A stretch of DNA of 64,000 nucleotides, from assembly GCA_032871835.1 (NCBI GenBank), contig CM065297.1:28963598-29027597 (forward strand), read 5' to 3'. The position numbers were made by a program, and so were the translations under genes. This document shows positions 21,900 to 34,365 of this stretch, piece after piece. Under the pieces are notes generated by a model. The model did not search any database and was not told the origin of the DNA. It worked only from the letters and a program-made list of their open reading frames with translations. Every line of letters starts with the position of its first letter. The first letter of the stretch is position 1. Origin of the DNA: Dipteronia dyeriana. Lineage: Eukaryota > Streptophyta > Magnoliopsida > Sapindales > Sapindaceae.

Positions 21900-24420
21900 A
21901 ACCTCTATCTGATGGGGAACTACAGTATTAAAAAATTTTGTTTATTGAAATTAAATATCATGACTTATAATGAGTTTTTTTTATAGGGGATCTTTTATTT
22001 TAATTTTGTTAAGGACCATAATAAAAAAACATCGATTTTAATGGAATTTAATCTAATTTTTTTTTATAAATAATAAATTCAATAAATAAAATTTAAGAAT
22101 TTTCAAAACATCATAATACTGTATAATATTTATAATTTTATACCGTAACCAATTTGGGATTTTGTGATATAATATTGTATTTGACCGGGGGATCTAATCT
22201 AATTTGTAATATATTACAAATTGGCATGGTTTGGGTTCATTTTATCTGATAATAAGTTATGTTTTAGTTAAAAAACAAAAACAAAAAAAATAGAAATTTA
22301 GATCGTATTCTGTAACTGTTTTTTAGTCTGTTTTCGTTTTTATTTTCTAAAAATGATTTCAAAAACTTATTCATTAACCGTTTTTTATTTTATTTTATTT
22401 TATTTAAAAAAAAAACAAAATAAGTATTAAAAGTAAAAGATTTGAAAAATTAAAAATACTTATTTTTTATTTTAAAAAAAATTAACAATAAAATTAATTT
22501 TCTTTTTCTTTCTTCTCTTCAACTGTATCATCTTCTTTCATGTTCTTTTCTTCACTTCTTTCCTATTCTTCTCATCTCTTCTTCATCTTTTTTCTTCCTT
22601 CAATGACAACTCGTACTCCTTCTTTAGGCCCGTCGATCTGTGCTTCTTCTTCGTCGCCACCGACTCGCTGTCGATCTAGTCTTCTTCTTCTTCAACCGGT
22701 CTTCGTCTTCTTCACCTCTACGATCCGCTCTTCTTCTTCCAATGATCTGGATATGATTTTCTTTGTCTTCTATATTTTATATATTTTTACTGTTATTAAT
22801 ATTTATTAAAATAAACACTTCTTCTTCATCTTCTTCCAATAATCTGGATATGATTTTATTTGTCTTCTATTCTGGATATGATTTTTTTTATCTTCTATAT
22901 TTTATATATTTTTCCTGTTAATAATATTTATTAAAATAAACACTTATGTATACTAATTATTGATTGTGATATGTTTTTTTTAAGTAATTTGTGATGTGTA
23001 AACTCTTGATTAATTGATTATTAATTGTGATATTGTGTTACTTTTGTCTAATTTATAAATTACAATATAAAAATTATATTGGTTAATTGTTTAATCAATT
23101 TGTTTATAATTGTTATAATATTAAACAAAATATAAAAATTAATATTTCAATTTTCGATAGTTTTTTGGTTAACCTATCAGAATCGTTTTTTTCGTTTTTA
23201 TTTTCAAAATACGGGTATTTTCGAATTTCAAAACTGAAACCAAAAATATTATTTTCATTTTCATTTTCATTTTCATTTTTCTTTTAAAAAAACATAAACT
23301 AAAAAAATACCTTAGAAACTTCAGTTGTTTGGTGTTGGTTGGGGCTAATTTAGGATATGGGAGATTTCAACATCACTTGGGTCAAAGATGTGTTAATTGC
23401 CAGAAGGTTATAAATTGATGGGTTATTTGAAAGGGCACAAAAGTCGTTGCCTTGAAATTCCTTGTATTGTATTTTGGTGGGGTTGGGTCACAAACTCACT
23501 CACCTTACAGGTGAGCAGTCTTTATTAACAAATCCAGTTGACTAGTAGCCCTTGTATCTAATACAAATTTGTTTTAAATTGACTTTAATTACTCTCTCAG
23601 TCATGTAAAACCATAGCAGTCACTCAGTCAGCAATACCCGCTGCAAAATTGTTCCAACGACTTATCACAAAACCTTTGCTTTGGAATTTTTTTTTTTGCT
23701 TGTACCATGTTTTGGGATTTAGGCACCTTTACCGATTAGATATGTAGTTAAGTTAAAGAGAACTTTTTATCTCTCCCGTTTAATGATTTTGTTAATAAGG
23801 AATCTTAAAAGCAAAGACAACTTAATTTCTAATTAGTAATTATATTATTGGTTAAAATCATTTACAGATCAAATTATGTTGGTCTTATAAATAAATCTAG
23901 AAAGAAACTACTTTTAAAAAGAGAATTTAATTCATTTTTTTATATAAGGAATCTAAGTTATCTTTTCTATTTTTTTTTCACATATAATTTATTCTTTTTT
24001 ATTGAAATTGTTTAAAGATGAGTATTCAAATGGAACTTTGAAGACGATAATAGCCCAAGTTTGACTCATCCGGCTATGATAGAGAACGTGATTGCAATGT
24101 CTGGCTCTATGCTCTATAGTCTATACCAATTTTTGCCTAGGCAGCACAAGTAACTTCATTAGTCTTGTGGAGAAAAGAAGATTGAAATGGTTGTTGACTG
24201 GTTGAGGTATCCAAATCAGCAATTAATAATCCAACAAATAATAATTAATGATGATAATTGTATAGCTTATGGCATGCAGACGCCTCCAGTTGTTGGAATT
24301 GGAACCAACCCCAATGGAACTTTCATGACCTTTACCTGCTCCTTGAAAAATCAATCTCACCTTTTTGAGGTAGTTACAGTATAAACGAATCCATTGAAAT
24401 ATCGAGGGTTCGTTTGGGAC
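21900..24420. other. AT-rich intergenic DNA, no gene seen
   Basis: Long A/T-runs and CTTCTTCTTC-rich text near 22500-22750. Open frames here are low-complexity (Ser, Phe, Tyr-rich) and unconvincing. Simple repeats include TTTTCA units near 23255-23280. No recognised transposon protein. Confidence 0.4.
22725..22945 (+). repeat. Imperfect tandem duplication of about 95-120 bp
   Basis: The block TCTTCTTCCAATGATCTGGA through TTATTAAAATAAACACTT occurs twice in a row. The second copy has an extra short internal duplication of CTGGATATGATTTT. No coding role is evident. Confidence 0.7.
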
Positions 24421-24428
24421 ACGGTATA

Positions 24429-24773
24429 TAAAGATGTTCACGGTTCATTAAAGCATTTAAAACCGAATCAAAACTATTTATGAAAAATCGTAACCGAACC
24501 GTAATCGAAACTAACGGTTACGAAATTTATTGAAAACCAATTACGAGTCGGTTCGGTTACGATTTAAACTCCCCAGAAATCGACTAAAACCATCGGTTTT
24601 ATATTAAAAAAAACACACACACACACACCAAAACTGTCCAAAACCAACCAAACCATCGGTTACAAAACCGAACCCAAACCGTGTATGGTGGTTTCGGTTA
24701 CGGTTTTCCCTCTCCACGGAACCGGAACCGGAACCGACGATTTCAAACCCAAACCGAACCGTGGACACCTTTA
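24429..24773. mobile_element. hAT-type MITE, 345 bp
   Basis: Ends are inverted repeats: left TAAAGATGTTCACGGTTC, right end reverse complement TAAAGGTGTCCACGGTTC. Flanking 8-mers are ACGGTATA (24421-24428) and ACGGGATA (24774-24781), one mismatch, as expected for an 8-bp hAT duplication. The interior is rich in AACCGAACC-type text and an AC run (24611-24628), with no coding. Confidence 0.75.
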
Positions 24774-25606
24774 ACGGGATATATCAAATTTATTTTCGTG
24801 TGATTGGATTGAAAAATCCATCAAAGTACTAAGGGCTCATGTGTTCGCATACATCTTTCAAGAGGGATGTTTCACGTTTTTCTCCTGAATTTTATGTTTT
24901 CGTAAATAAAAAATGTATGGAAATTTTTTGCAATTTGGGTTATAAATATTGAAAATAAAATTTGAAATGTTGTAATTGATAGTTAAGCTTTCATATGTGG
25001 TTTAAACAAATTTTGCATATTATGGGTGGTTATTTTTTAGGGAGAATTATCTGGTGGTCACCCATTTGGTTGAGCATTATCAAAATAGTCATTAAATGAG
25101 AAATTTGTTTCATAATGGACATTTTATACGAACAGTGTGACACTAATAGTCATTCTGTTATACTTCGTTAACTTTTTCTAGAATTACCATTAAATGAGTG
25201 GGTATTTTGGTAAATAAGAACACAACATAGTCCTTTAAAAAAAAAGAAAAAAAAAAGAACACATCTCGGTCCAAACCAATCTTCACTGAGTACGTGCTAC
25301 TGAATTGAACCAAGTTTATAGGGGCCGTTTGATATGAGGTAATGTTTGTATGAGAATGATAATCTGATAATCTGATAATATTCTCATGTTTGTTACTAGG
25401 TTTGCGTTTTTTTATTCCCAAAAAGGTGATTACCATAGGAATCACATTACCCTCCAAAGGGGTAATGTGAAACCCACATGTTGGGGTGTGTTTCACATTA
25501 TCCTCTATCTAATTCTCATCGTGAGACCCACCTTCAATTAAAAAAAGAAAGTAATTAATAAAATTAAATGTAATAAATAAATTAAATAATATATAATATA
25601 TATACC

Positions 25607-25666
<60 letters not shown>

Positions 25667-25667
25667 G
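24774..25667. other. Non-coding DNA with hairpins before MULE-2
   Basis: GGGGCCGTTTGATATGAGG at 25321 resembles one end of a hAT-type MITE, but no matching second end was found. A perfect stem (TCACATTACCC / GGGTAATGTGA, 7-base loop) lies at 25442-25470. No gene. Confidence 0.4.
25610..25663. repeat. TA microsatellite
   Basis: About 27 uninterrupted TA dinucleotides directly left of the MULE-2 end. Perfect TA tracts are a frequent MULE and MITE landing site. Confidence 0.9.
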
Positions 25668-26097
25668 GGTTCAAAAAATAAATAGCACTATTTAGGGCGG
25701 ACCCTTGTGCAAATAACATCACATTAATAATTCATCTTTAAAAGGCACCAATTTAGGTGACCAGATAAAAATACACTTCAAAAGTCACTTTCTTTCTTTC
25801 GTTTTCAAACCTAGAGTAACAGTTCATAGAGAGAAACGCATCGGTCCAATAGCATTGGCTTGAACAATTGACGGTGACAACACAATCTTGAAGTCGACAT
25901 TTCAGACGAGATTGCAACTAATAGTGGTAAGTAGTTTTCGTTTTTATTCTTGATAAGTTAATATGTTTGTTTGATGTTGGGTGTTGTTTAGACTTGTACA
26001 TTAGGTTTGATTTGTCGATCTAAGTATGGTTCTGGGTTAGATTAGGGTTTTAATTTTTGAAAAATTTGTGTATAAGACGATTAAGATCTGGGTTTCC

Positions 26098-26785
26098 GAG
26101 ACTTTTAACGCTGTGTCCGATCCTTTTGTAAAACTATCTAAGCCATTTAAATTGTTGTTCGAGTTTTTTGGTTAGGGTTTTTATTTTTAAAAAAATTGTG
26201 TATAAGACAATGAAGATTTGAGTTTCCAATACTTTTAACACTGTTTCCGAGACTTTTATAAAAATGTCCGAGCCGTTTCAATTATGGTCAGTTTTTTTTC
26301 AAGAATATTAGTTTTGTCAATTTTGAATCTCTGAGCCTTTGTAAATAGTTTTTGAGCCTTTATAATCAGTCTCCGAGCTTTTTCATGAACTACCCGAGCC
26401 TTTTGTATGAACTTTAAACTTTTTTATTCCTGAGACTTTGTTATTTATATCCGAGCCTTTTGAGTAAATCTCCGAGACTTTGTGAGTAATTTTCGAGCCT
26501 TTTGAACAATAATCTTTTTTGTTAATTTTGTATCTCTGAGACTTTCTATAAAGTCTCCGAGCCTTTTGAAGAAGTGTCCGAGCCTTTTAGATAACTGCCC
26601 GAGCTTTTTAGATAACTATCCGAGACTTTTAGATAAGTGTCCAAGAATTTTAGATAATTGCCCGAGCTTTTCAGATAACTCCCCAAGCTTTTTAGAAAAT
26701 TGTCCGAGACTTTTAGAAAACTATCCGAGCCTTTTACACAACTGTCTGAGCCTTTCATTTTACTGCCCGAGCCTTTTAGTAACTT
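26098..26785 (+). repeat. Intronic array with exact 21-bp period, TCCGAGCCTTTT motif
   Basis: Units of TGTCCGAGCCTTTTAGATAAC type. In the right half CCGAG or CCAAG cores start at 26557, 26578, 26599, 26620, 26641, 26662, 26683, 26704, 26725, 26746 and 26767: ten successive steps of exactly 21 bp. The left half is looser. The array lies between the predicted donor at 25926 and the acceptor before ATG 26814. Open frames with seven-residue repeats exist on both strands because 21 is a multiple of 3. Confidence 0.9.
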
Positions 26786-26813
26786 ATATGCTTATTTTTT
26801 TATGAAAATGCAG

Positions 26814-28760
26814 ATGACGAATCAGTTGAAGAATTTCCTGAAAACTCTTGTGGGAGAATGGTACGAAGGAAAAATAACTATGCATGACCATTTTGATGAC
26901 CTTCAAGATATTGATGCCGCACTGAACATGGTACCAGAACATCTGACGGTCGAAGAACGGCATCGACATACGGAGTCTTGTTTTGGTCATTTCCTCTAGA
27001 TGCATCGGGAGATGATGTTTTCGGCAGGCATTGTCCATCAGCTGCTTATGCACGAGTTGTATCACGATGGATCAGAGGATGAGATGCTATTTATGTTAGG
27101 TCATCATTCAGTCCAGTTCTCTAAGGTTAAGTTCTGTCTCATCACCGGATTGAAGTTTGGATTGATTCCCGACACGACAAGGTATGAGATGGTAGAGAAT
27201 GGGATACACCAGCTGTATTTTGGTGGTCGAGATAAGGTGGATTATGAACAGCTAAGAGATGTTTTACGAATCAGTAGATTTATGCAGCAGTACGAAGCTG
27301 TGAAGCTGTGCCTATTGTATATGTTGAATAGGATATTGATGGGGTTGGAAGAGAGAGAGAAAATTATAGTATGGTAGACTCGGGTAGTCGAGGACTTGGA
27401 CGCTTTTGATGCGTTCTTGTGGAGTGCCCGCTATAAAGGCAGTCCATTTTTGGTTTCAAGCATGCGTTAGACGGTCGACGTGAGTGGTTTGAGAAACTCC
27501 AGTAAGGAAAGGCCATCGACCTACATACCATAGAGTCGTACAACATATACGGGTTACCTCACACACTGTTGGTGATAATTTAGAATTTTAATCCGTAATA
27601 ATTTTTATATGACTTATGTAATAAATGTATTGATTCTGATCGTAATTTCTGTTTACGCAGATATTTGCTTTTCAAGTTATCCCCATGCTTGGTACCCAAT
27701 CTAGGACCCGTCGAGGCATCGACTTGTCCCCTCGTATTATGAAATTGAAGTTGAGTAAACGACGCAGGGTGGACAAGCTAGCAAAGGTTTTCACATCGAG
27801 GGTAAGTATCTATTTTGTTAATGTTTACACTTGTTAGTATGTATACAATACAATGATCTAATTACGGTTTTAGATGTTTGTGAGGACTGGACTATTGGCC
27901 ACAACAACTGAGAGAAGTGAACGGTACTATGAGAGAGGCAGTCTGTATAATGTCAAGGACAGTGTGCACATTTTGATACCAGAGACCGAACAACCTATGA
28001 TTGTCGGAACCAATGATACCGAGGGTTCTGAGTGGGAGGATGGCAGAGGGACTCCTGGGACGCATAGTCGGGTTTGATTTATGATACCTGGAGATACATC
28101 TGGAGGTGATTCACGAGAAGGCATTGGAGGTCATCGAGAGGTATGTAAAAGTATTTGATTTGCATAATTTTATTTCAAACGAGTTAACATTGACAATTTC
28201 AAAAACATTTCAGGACCTCTGGGAAACTAAATTGAGCGGGGTCTTGGATGCCATCGTAAGGAGTGATGAGGAGCGAAATCGGTAGCACCGAAGTTGTTGT
28301 ATATGATCCAGAAAAGTGATGATGAGTAAAATTGGTAGCACTAGGAGTTACTGGATATGATCCGGAGGAGTGATGAGGAGTAAAATCGGTAGCACCGGGA
28401 GTAACCGGATCTGATCCGGGGGCTTCAGGGGGTTCAGGTTCCACATCTCAGACCCACAAAGATTGTCGACCTTTCGATGACCGAGACTTTAGTCCCAGAG
28501 GCAGGACATGTGGTCATGATGAGGGGTCAGACGTGACCAACAACTGCCTACTGGCGAGACAGATTCCGATCGTGAGCAGCAGTTGCCTACAGGCTATACC
28601 GGACATGGTATAGAGACAACATTACTAGAGACACTACCTCTTCAGGGTTTACTCGAGTTGTTGTTGCATCTTGTTGATCGTCTAGTTCTATCATAGGATC
28701 ACACAACACTCATCTCACCGCAGCGGCCCCTTCCAGGTGATCCATGAGCAGATGGTTCCC
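26814..28760 (+). pseudogene. DUF1985/Ulp1-like gene of MULE-2, 5' part
   Basis: ATG 26814 follows an acceptor ATGCAG. Exons by consensus: 26814-27571 (DUF1985: SCFGHF, FSAGIVHQLLMHEL, FSKVKFCLITGLKFG), 27661-27801 (141 bases, the same length as in MULE-1), 27874-28140, and from 28214. The last holds a 54-bp tandem repeat (28290-28420) coding for an 18-residue HRELLDMIRRSDEERNR-like unit, also present in diverged form in MULE-1 (13330-13440), possibly a helical spacer. Stops occur after SCFGHFL (TAG at 26998), after EKIIVW (TAG at 27375) and after HSRV (TGA). The protease half continues at 38740 beyond the copia insertion. Confidence 0.8.
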
Positions 28761-28769
28761 GTCCCAGCT

Positions 28770-28837
28770 AAATATGCACATTTGGGGAATGAAGATGGAT
28801 ATAGGTCCCCCAATCCCATTCCACACTTCCTAGACCC
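28770..28837. other. Left piece of a G/C-run-rich insertion (possible MITE)
   Basis: Text such as TTTGGGGAATGAAGATGGAT and GTCCCCCAATCCCATTCC resembles the sequence at 38258-38720 on the other side of the copia element. The copia element therefore appears to have landed inside a small G-run-rich element already present in MULE-2. Its ends are not resolved. Confidence 0.35.
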
Positions 28838-31013
28838 TGTTGGAACCCCGTTCACCGGTTACGCAGCGGAACTTGGTTTTAAAATTTTTATACAGATCAT
28901 ATCTGTATATGAGACCAGTGAACTTTGTATCGCAATTATTTTTCGGAACCAATACATACAATATGTATACACAGGAAATTGTAATCAACAAAAATCAGAA
29001 GAACATACAAATGTTTGGAGGCTCCTTCACTTTATGATATGCTCATGTATGAAATACTATGTGCTCCTGTCTGAACCACTTGATCTTCCTCGCTATCTCC
29101 CGGAACTGGTAACTGCGTATGGGCGCGTCACGATCTCAGGAACTTGAATGGTGGATGTAGAGAGAATTAAAGAAACTCTTTCTTCTCAATTTGATGTATT
29201 GATCTCATGCACATATGAATTGCATCTCATGCAAATTCACAAATATATATCACACTGCTGCTCACGTTTTTTTTCACAAAAATATATCACAAATCTGTAT
29301 ATATATCACGCATGATGTTGTTTTTATCACAAAAATATATATATATTTCTGTTGTTGCTATTTGACCAAATATCTCTCAATCACGCCTTTCTTTCACCAA
29401 TATGGCAAATATATATACATATCTATTTACTGCCCTTTTTTACTTGCGTTTTAACAAATATATATCTTATATATATATAGAATTCTTCCTTACGCAAATT
29501 CTTGCGTTATATATATATATATATATTAATAATATGCGTATCAAGTATTTACATTCTATGTAAATTATTATTTTGACTAATGTTTCATATGCACACACCA
29601 ATTTGCATCCAATGCAATCTCATGTGTTATAATTAATATATATATATTAATTATCCTTTTCAAATATATCTAATATATTAAAAATAATAATAAGTATTTA
29701 AATTTAAACATAAATTCAAATACTTAGATAAATGATTTAGTAAAATAAAATATTCATATTATTTTATCTTCACATAAATCCATATATCAACTAACACCCT
29801 CCAATTAATAGTTAATTAATAATTCATAATTATCAATATAATTAAATAATCTAATTATTTTATTAATTTAACTATTAACATTCATTAATTAAATAATCTC
29901 ATTATTCAATTAATTCCCGAATATATACGTGTCACTTTTGTAACACAATTAATTGGACAATCCAATTAATTAACTGTGACCCTTGTTACCTAAATCGATC
30001 GGGCTAGCAAGGGGACCTAATGGACCCACAATATTTTGAGCTCCAATAATCATCGGAATCATTAATTAAACTCTTTAATTAATATTCCTTGATTATTAAC
30101 TTCGGTGTTATTCCACTAAAAACCCGAAGCTGCACTCTCTCAACTATATACGTTTTTACACAGACCGATACAACTCGGTGTCCATTGATATAGCTATTAC
30201 ACATGGTGTGATCCTCCACAGTAGTTCATAATTAGAGCTAGGTCATAATGTCCGTTATACCCCTTTAATTACATATATCCTTTAAGCACCGTTGATTCTA
30301 TAATGAACAATAAATCCTATTTCCTTACGGAATTAGGAGAACGCTCATATTGTCCAAGCCCTGAATCAACCTTTAAGAGAACTACCATCTATTTATCATA
30401 AGAAGGATTGGATTCCACTATTGTGTACAAACCTTCCCAGCCACAAGCCAAATCGCAATCCCAACATACGGAGCATATTGATCGGGAACTGCATCCGACC
30501 TCACCCATGGTATATCAAAGACCACGATCTAACCTAAAGGAGTCGATAAGTCACTCAGGATTAAGATCACCCACATATAGCCATCATTAGTTGATATATA
30601 TGAATCTCATCGATAAACGGATCTTGGTGAGAGATTCATATAGATCACGGCCCAGTCCTATATGATCACATCATACAAGGTGTCTCCATTCTCATATCTC
30701 CATATGAATGATTCAGGATAGAATCACCGTACATTATGGAATGGACCGCAACTATAGATTAACCACAAATAAAGTACCTAGCTTTATTTGCTATCTATGG
30801 ACTCTTTAGATTGCACGTCTCTTATTGTATCCATCCTTATATGACACTTATATACACAGTTCGAGATTACATCTGGCAATCTTGGATGTTAAAGATATAT
30901 GCACAAGTATATAAAATAAATAAATAACATAACAAGAATGAATTGAACTTTTCTTTTTATTTATTTCATAAATCCATTTTACAAATTACATCTTTAGGGC
31001 ATAAACCTCAACT
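28838..31013 (-). repeat. 3' LTR of the copia element
   Basis: On + it starts TGTTGGAACCCCGTTCACCG and ends AAACCTCAACT. The terminal base is T where the other LTR has A. Rich in AT repeats; about 94-96% similar by eye to the other LTR in sampled parts. Confidence 0.9.
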
Positions 31014-31024
31014 ATCTCCCACTT
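31014..31024 (-). promoter_or_regulatory. Polypurine tract of the copia element
   Basis: AAGTGGGAGAT on the - strand, directly before the 3' LTR, the usual priming site for plus-strand DNA. Confidence 0.8.
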
Positions 31025-31027
31025 GCA

Positions 31028-34000
31028 CTAAAGCATGTGAGGCATGTCTCGTAACCCTAGACCATCTAGGTGACCTAAAAACACTTTAGCCGGTAAGGTC
31101 TTCGTAAATGGATTAGCATGATTGTCTTGTGAGGCTATCTTTGTGACGATTACATCTCCTCTCTACATTATCTCTCTAATGAGATGATACTTTCTCTCTA
31201 TATGATTCCCTCTTTTGTGACTTCTTGGTTCTTTGGAATTAGCCACAACACTAAGTGTGATGAGCATATTCAAATCTGGAACAACTTCCAGATCACTCAA
31301 GAACTTACGGAGCCAAACAACCTTTTTAGCAGCTACTTATTCAGCTTCCATGGTGGAGTCAGCAATATATGATTGCTTGATACTTCTCCACACAATGGCT
31401 CCACCACCCACGATGAATACTGATCCAGACGTGGATTTCTTAGAATCCTTGTCTGACTGAAAATCAGAATCCGTGTATCCTAACAGGATCAAATCTTGCC
31501 CAGAATACACTAGCATATAGTCTCTCGTTCTCCGAAGATACTTGAGAATTGTCTTGACAGCAACCCAATGATCCAATCATGGGTTGAACTGGTATCTACT
31601 GACTACTCCCACTGCATAGCAGATGTCCGGTCTCGTGCATAACATAGCATACATGAGACTACCTACTGTTGATGCATAGGTAACATGTCTCATATCCTTA
31701 ACTTCTTGAGGTGTCTTAGAACACTGTTCTTTAGACAAGTGAACTCCATGCCTGGAAGGTAAATTACCTTTCTTAGAGTTCTGTATCGAAAATCGTACTT
31801 ATCGATATATGATGCCTGAGACAGTGCTATGAGTTTGTTCATACGATTCCTTATAAGCTGGATCCCAAGAATATAACTTGCCTCTCCCAAATCTTTCATT
31901 TGGAATTGGCTAGCCAGCCAGCCCTTTACATAAGACAATACTCCCATATCATTCCCAATGAGTAGGATATCATCTACGTATAGGACAAAGAAAACTACTT
32001 TCCTATCAATGATGCGCTTGTAGACACAAGGCTCATCAACATTCTGCTCGAAGCCGTAGGTTTTGATCACATCATCAAACCTGATGTTCCAAGATCTAGA
32101 TACTTGCTTAAGCCCATAGATGGACCTTTGTAGCTTGCAAACCTTTTGCTCTTGATCTGGAGACACGAATCCCTCTGGTTGCGTCATATAGATGCTCTCA
32201 TCAAGATTGCAATTCAAGAATGCAGTCTTGACGTCCATTTGCCAAATTTTTTAATCAAAATAGGCAGCAATGGAAAAGAGAATCCTAATAGACTTAAACA
32301 TGGCTACTGGCTAGAAGGTCTCTTCATAATCGACCCCTTCTTTCTAGGTATAACCCTTGGCCACTAGCCTTGCCTTGAAGGTCTAAACCTTTTCGTCTAC
32401 TCCTCTCTTTCTCTTGTAGATCCACTTATACCCTATGGGCTTTACCCCATCCGATAAGTCTACAAGACCCCAGACTGAGTTAGAGTACATGGACTCCATC
32501 TCGAGATTCATGGCTTTAAGCCATTCCTCTTTATCAGGATCTTCCATTGCATTCTTAAATGTCAATGGATCATCAACACTATCAGCAGAGACAACATCTT
32601 GTCCCTCACCTATAGCTAAATAGCGTTTAGGTTGTCTCACAACCCTCTTACTACGTCTAGGTGGTAGTGTATCCTGATCAGGAACCATCTGACTCAAGGA
32701 TGTTTGTGGAACAACAACTCTTGTTGATGAAGCACTAGTCTCACCAGGCTCCAACTCATTTAATACAATCTTTGAACGAGGTTTATGGTCACTAATGTAA
32801 TTTTCCTCAAGAAACGTTGCATTTGTCGATACAAATACTTTGTTATCTTCAGGACTATAGAAGTGTCAGCCTCTAGTATTGTTGGAGCATCTTACAAATA
32901 GGCAGACAACAGATTTAGAGTCTAGCTTTCCAGTTCTATTCTTCAGCACGTGTGCTGGATACCCCGATATGCGGAAATGTCGCAAACTAGCTTTACGACC
33001 ATTCCACAACTCTAGGAAAGTCTTAGGAACAGATTTGGATGGCACTACATTCAAAATGTATGCCGCTGTTTGTAACGCATATCCCCATAAGGAATTTGGT
33101 AATGATGAGAAACTAATCATAGATCTCACCATTAGGGTTCTATTTCTCCTCTCCACTACACCATTTTGCTGAGGTGTACCGGGGGCTGTGAGTTGGGAAA
33201 CTATCCCATGCTCGACCATGATGTCTTCAAACTCTTGGTCAAGGTACTCACCTCCACGATCCGATCGTAGTGACTTGATAGTCCTACCTAATTGATTCTC
33301 AACTTCAGCTCGAAATTCTTTGAACTTTTCAAATGTTTTCGACTTTCGTTGCATCAGGTAGACGTATCCGTATCTTGAGTAGTCATTTATAAAGGTGACA
33401 TAATACGCATAACCACCTCTAGCTTTAACATTCATCGGTCCGCAGATGTCTGTATGTATAAGCTCTAGCGGTTCTTTAGCTCTAAGTCCTTTTCCAGTAA
33501 AAGGTCTATTAGTCATCTTACCTTCTAGATAAGATTCGTAGACTGGTAAGGTGCCAACCTTTAACTCACTTAAAGGTCCGCTTTTTACTAGTCTGACTAT
33601 CCGGTCGAGGTTGATATGACCAAGCCTTAGATGCTAGAGATACGTGTCATTATCTGGAGAAATATTATGTCGTTTAGTTTTTGGTTTTTCAACTTTAAAC
33701 ATTTCGGTATTGAGCAGAGTAGTATGTATTAACGGTCTTAACACATACAAATTGTTTTCATTAATTTCTGAACAAATATTCAGACCTATTCTTTCCAATA
33801 ATAACAGACTTATTATTAAAAGAAACAAAATATTTTTGTTCTAACAACTTTGAAACAGAAATCAAATTCCGTGTAAATCCAGGAATATAAAATACATTGT
33901 TCAACAATATATAATTATTACAAAAACGTAATCTAATTATGCCCACTGCTCATGCCGACATGGCATCCCCTGACCCCACACACATTGAGAAGGCTTGCTC

Positions 34001-34365
34001 CTCTAGCTGTGTCCAAGAATTTGTCCATTGTAAAGAAGAACAAACATGGTTAGTGGCCCTTGAATCAACTATCCAGAGTGAAGAATCATCTTCTACTAAA
34101 CACGACTCAAGAACAAGTAAATCATATTTACTTTTCTTGGACTTCTTCTTGCTTTGAGCTTTCATGGGTTTGGGCTTACCCTTCGCTAGTATGCCTCTCA
34201 AACAGTTCGTGCGGCATTTGCAGCGGGCGCTGTAGGACATTACTCCATAAGCACAAACTTGAGGTCTTTAGTGACCAATATTGCATTAATGTTAAGTTTC
34301 CACTTAGAGTAGTTATCACCAGTTAATATGTCGTTTACGAGAATATGAAGTAATGCAGAAGACAT
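31028..34365 (-). pseudogene. Copia gag-pol polyprotein, disrupted
   Basis: Gag starts at ATG 34365 after a TTTCAG acceptor-like site; LTGDNYSKWKLNINAI is the usual copia Gag N-terminus. It meets TAA at 34240-34242, and most of Gag is deleted before the text rejoins at GKPKPMKAQSKKKSKKSK. The protease site is altered (DSRATNH, where DSGATNH is usual). Integrase (33516-32866) keeps [15 protein letters not shown] and NGVVERRNR, the D-D-E residues. Reverse transcriptase (32754-31690) keeps MDVKTAFLN and FVLYVDDILLIGND. RNase H (31576-31028) has GYTDSDFQSD and KHI-type text (HKRGNHIERKYHLIRE). Several stops and frame changes separate the blocks. Total length is about 3.3 kb, short against the usual 3.9 kb or so. 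Confidence 0.9.

Noticed and set aside
22540..22809. 89-codon Ser/Phe-rich open frame as a small membrane protein gene
   Set aside because: Low-complexity CTTCTT-type sequence within a local tandem duplication, with no upstream signals or conserved motif.
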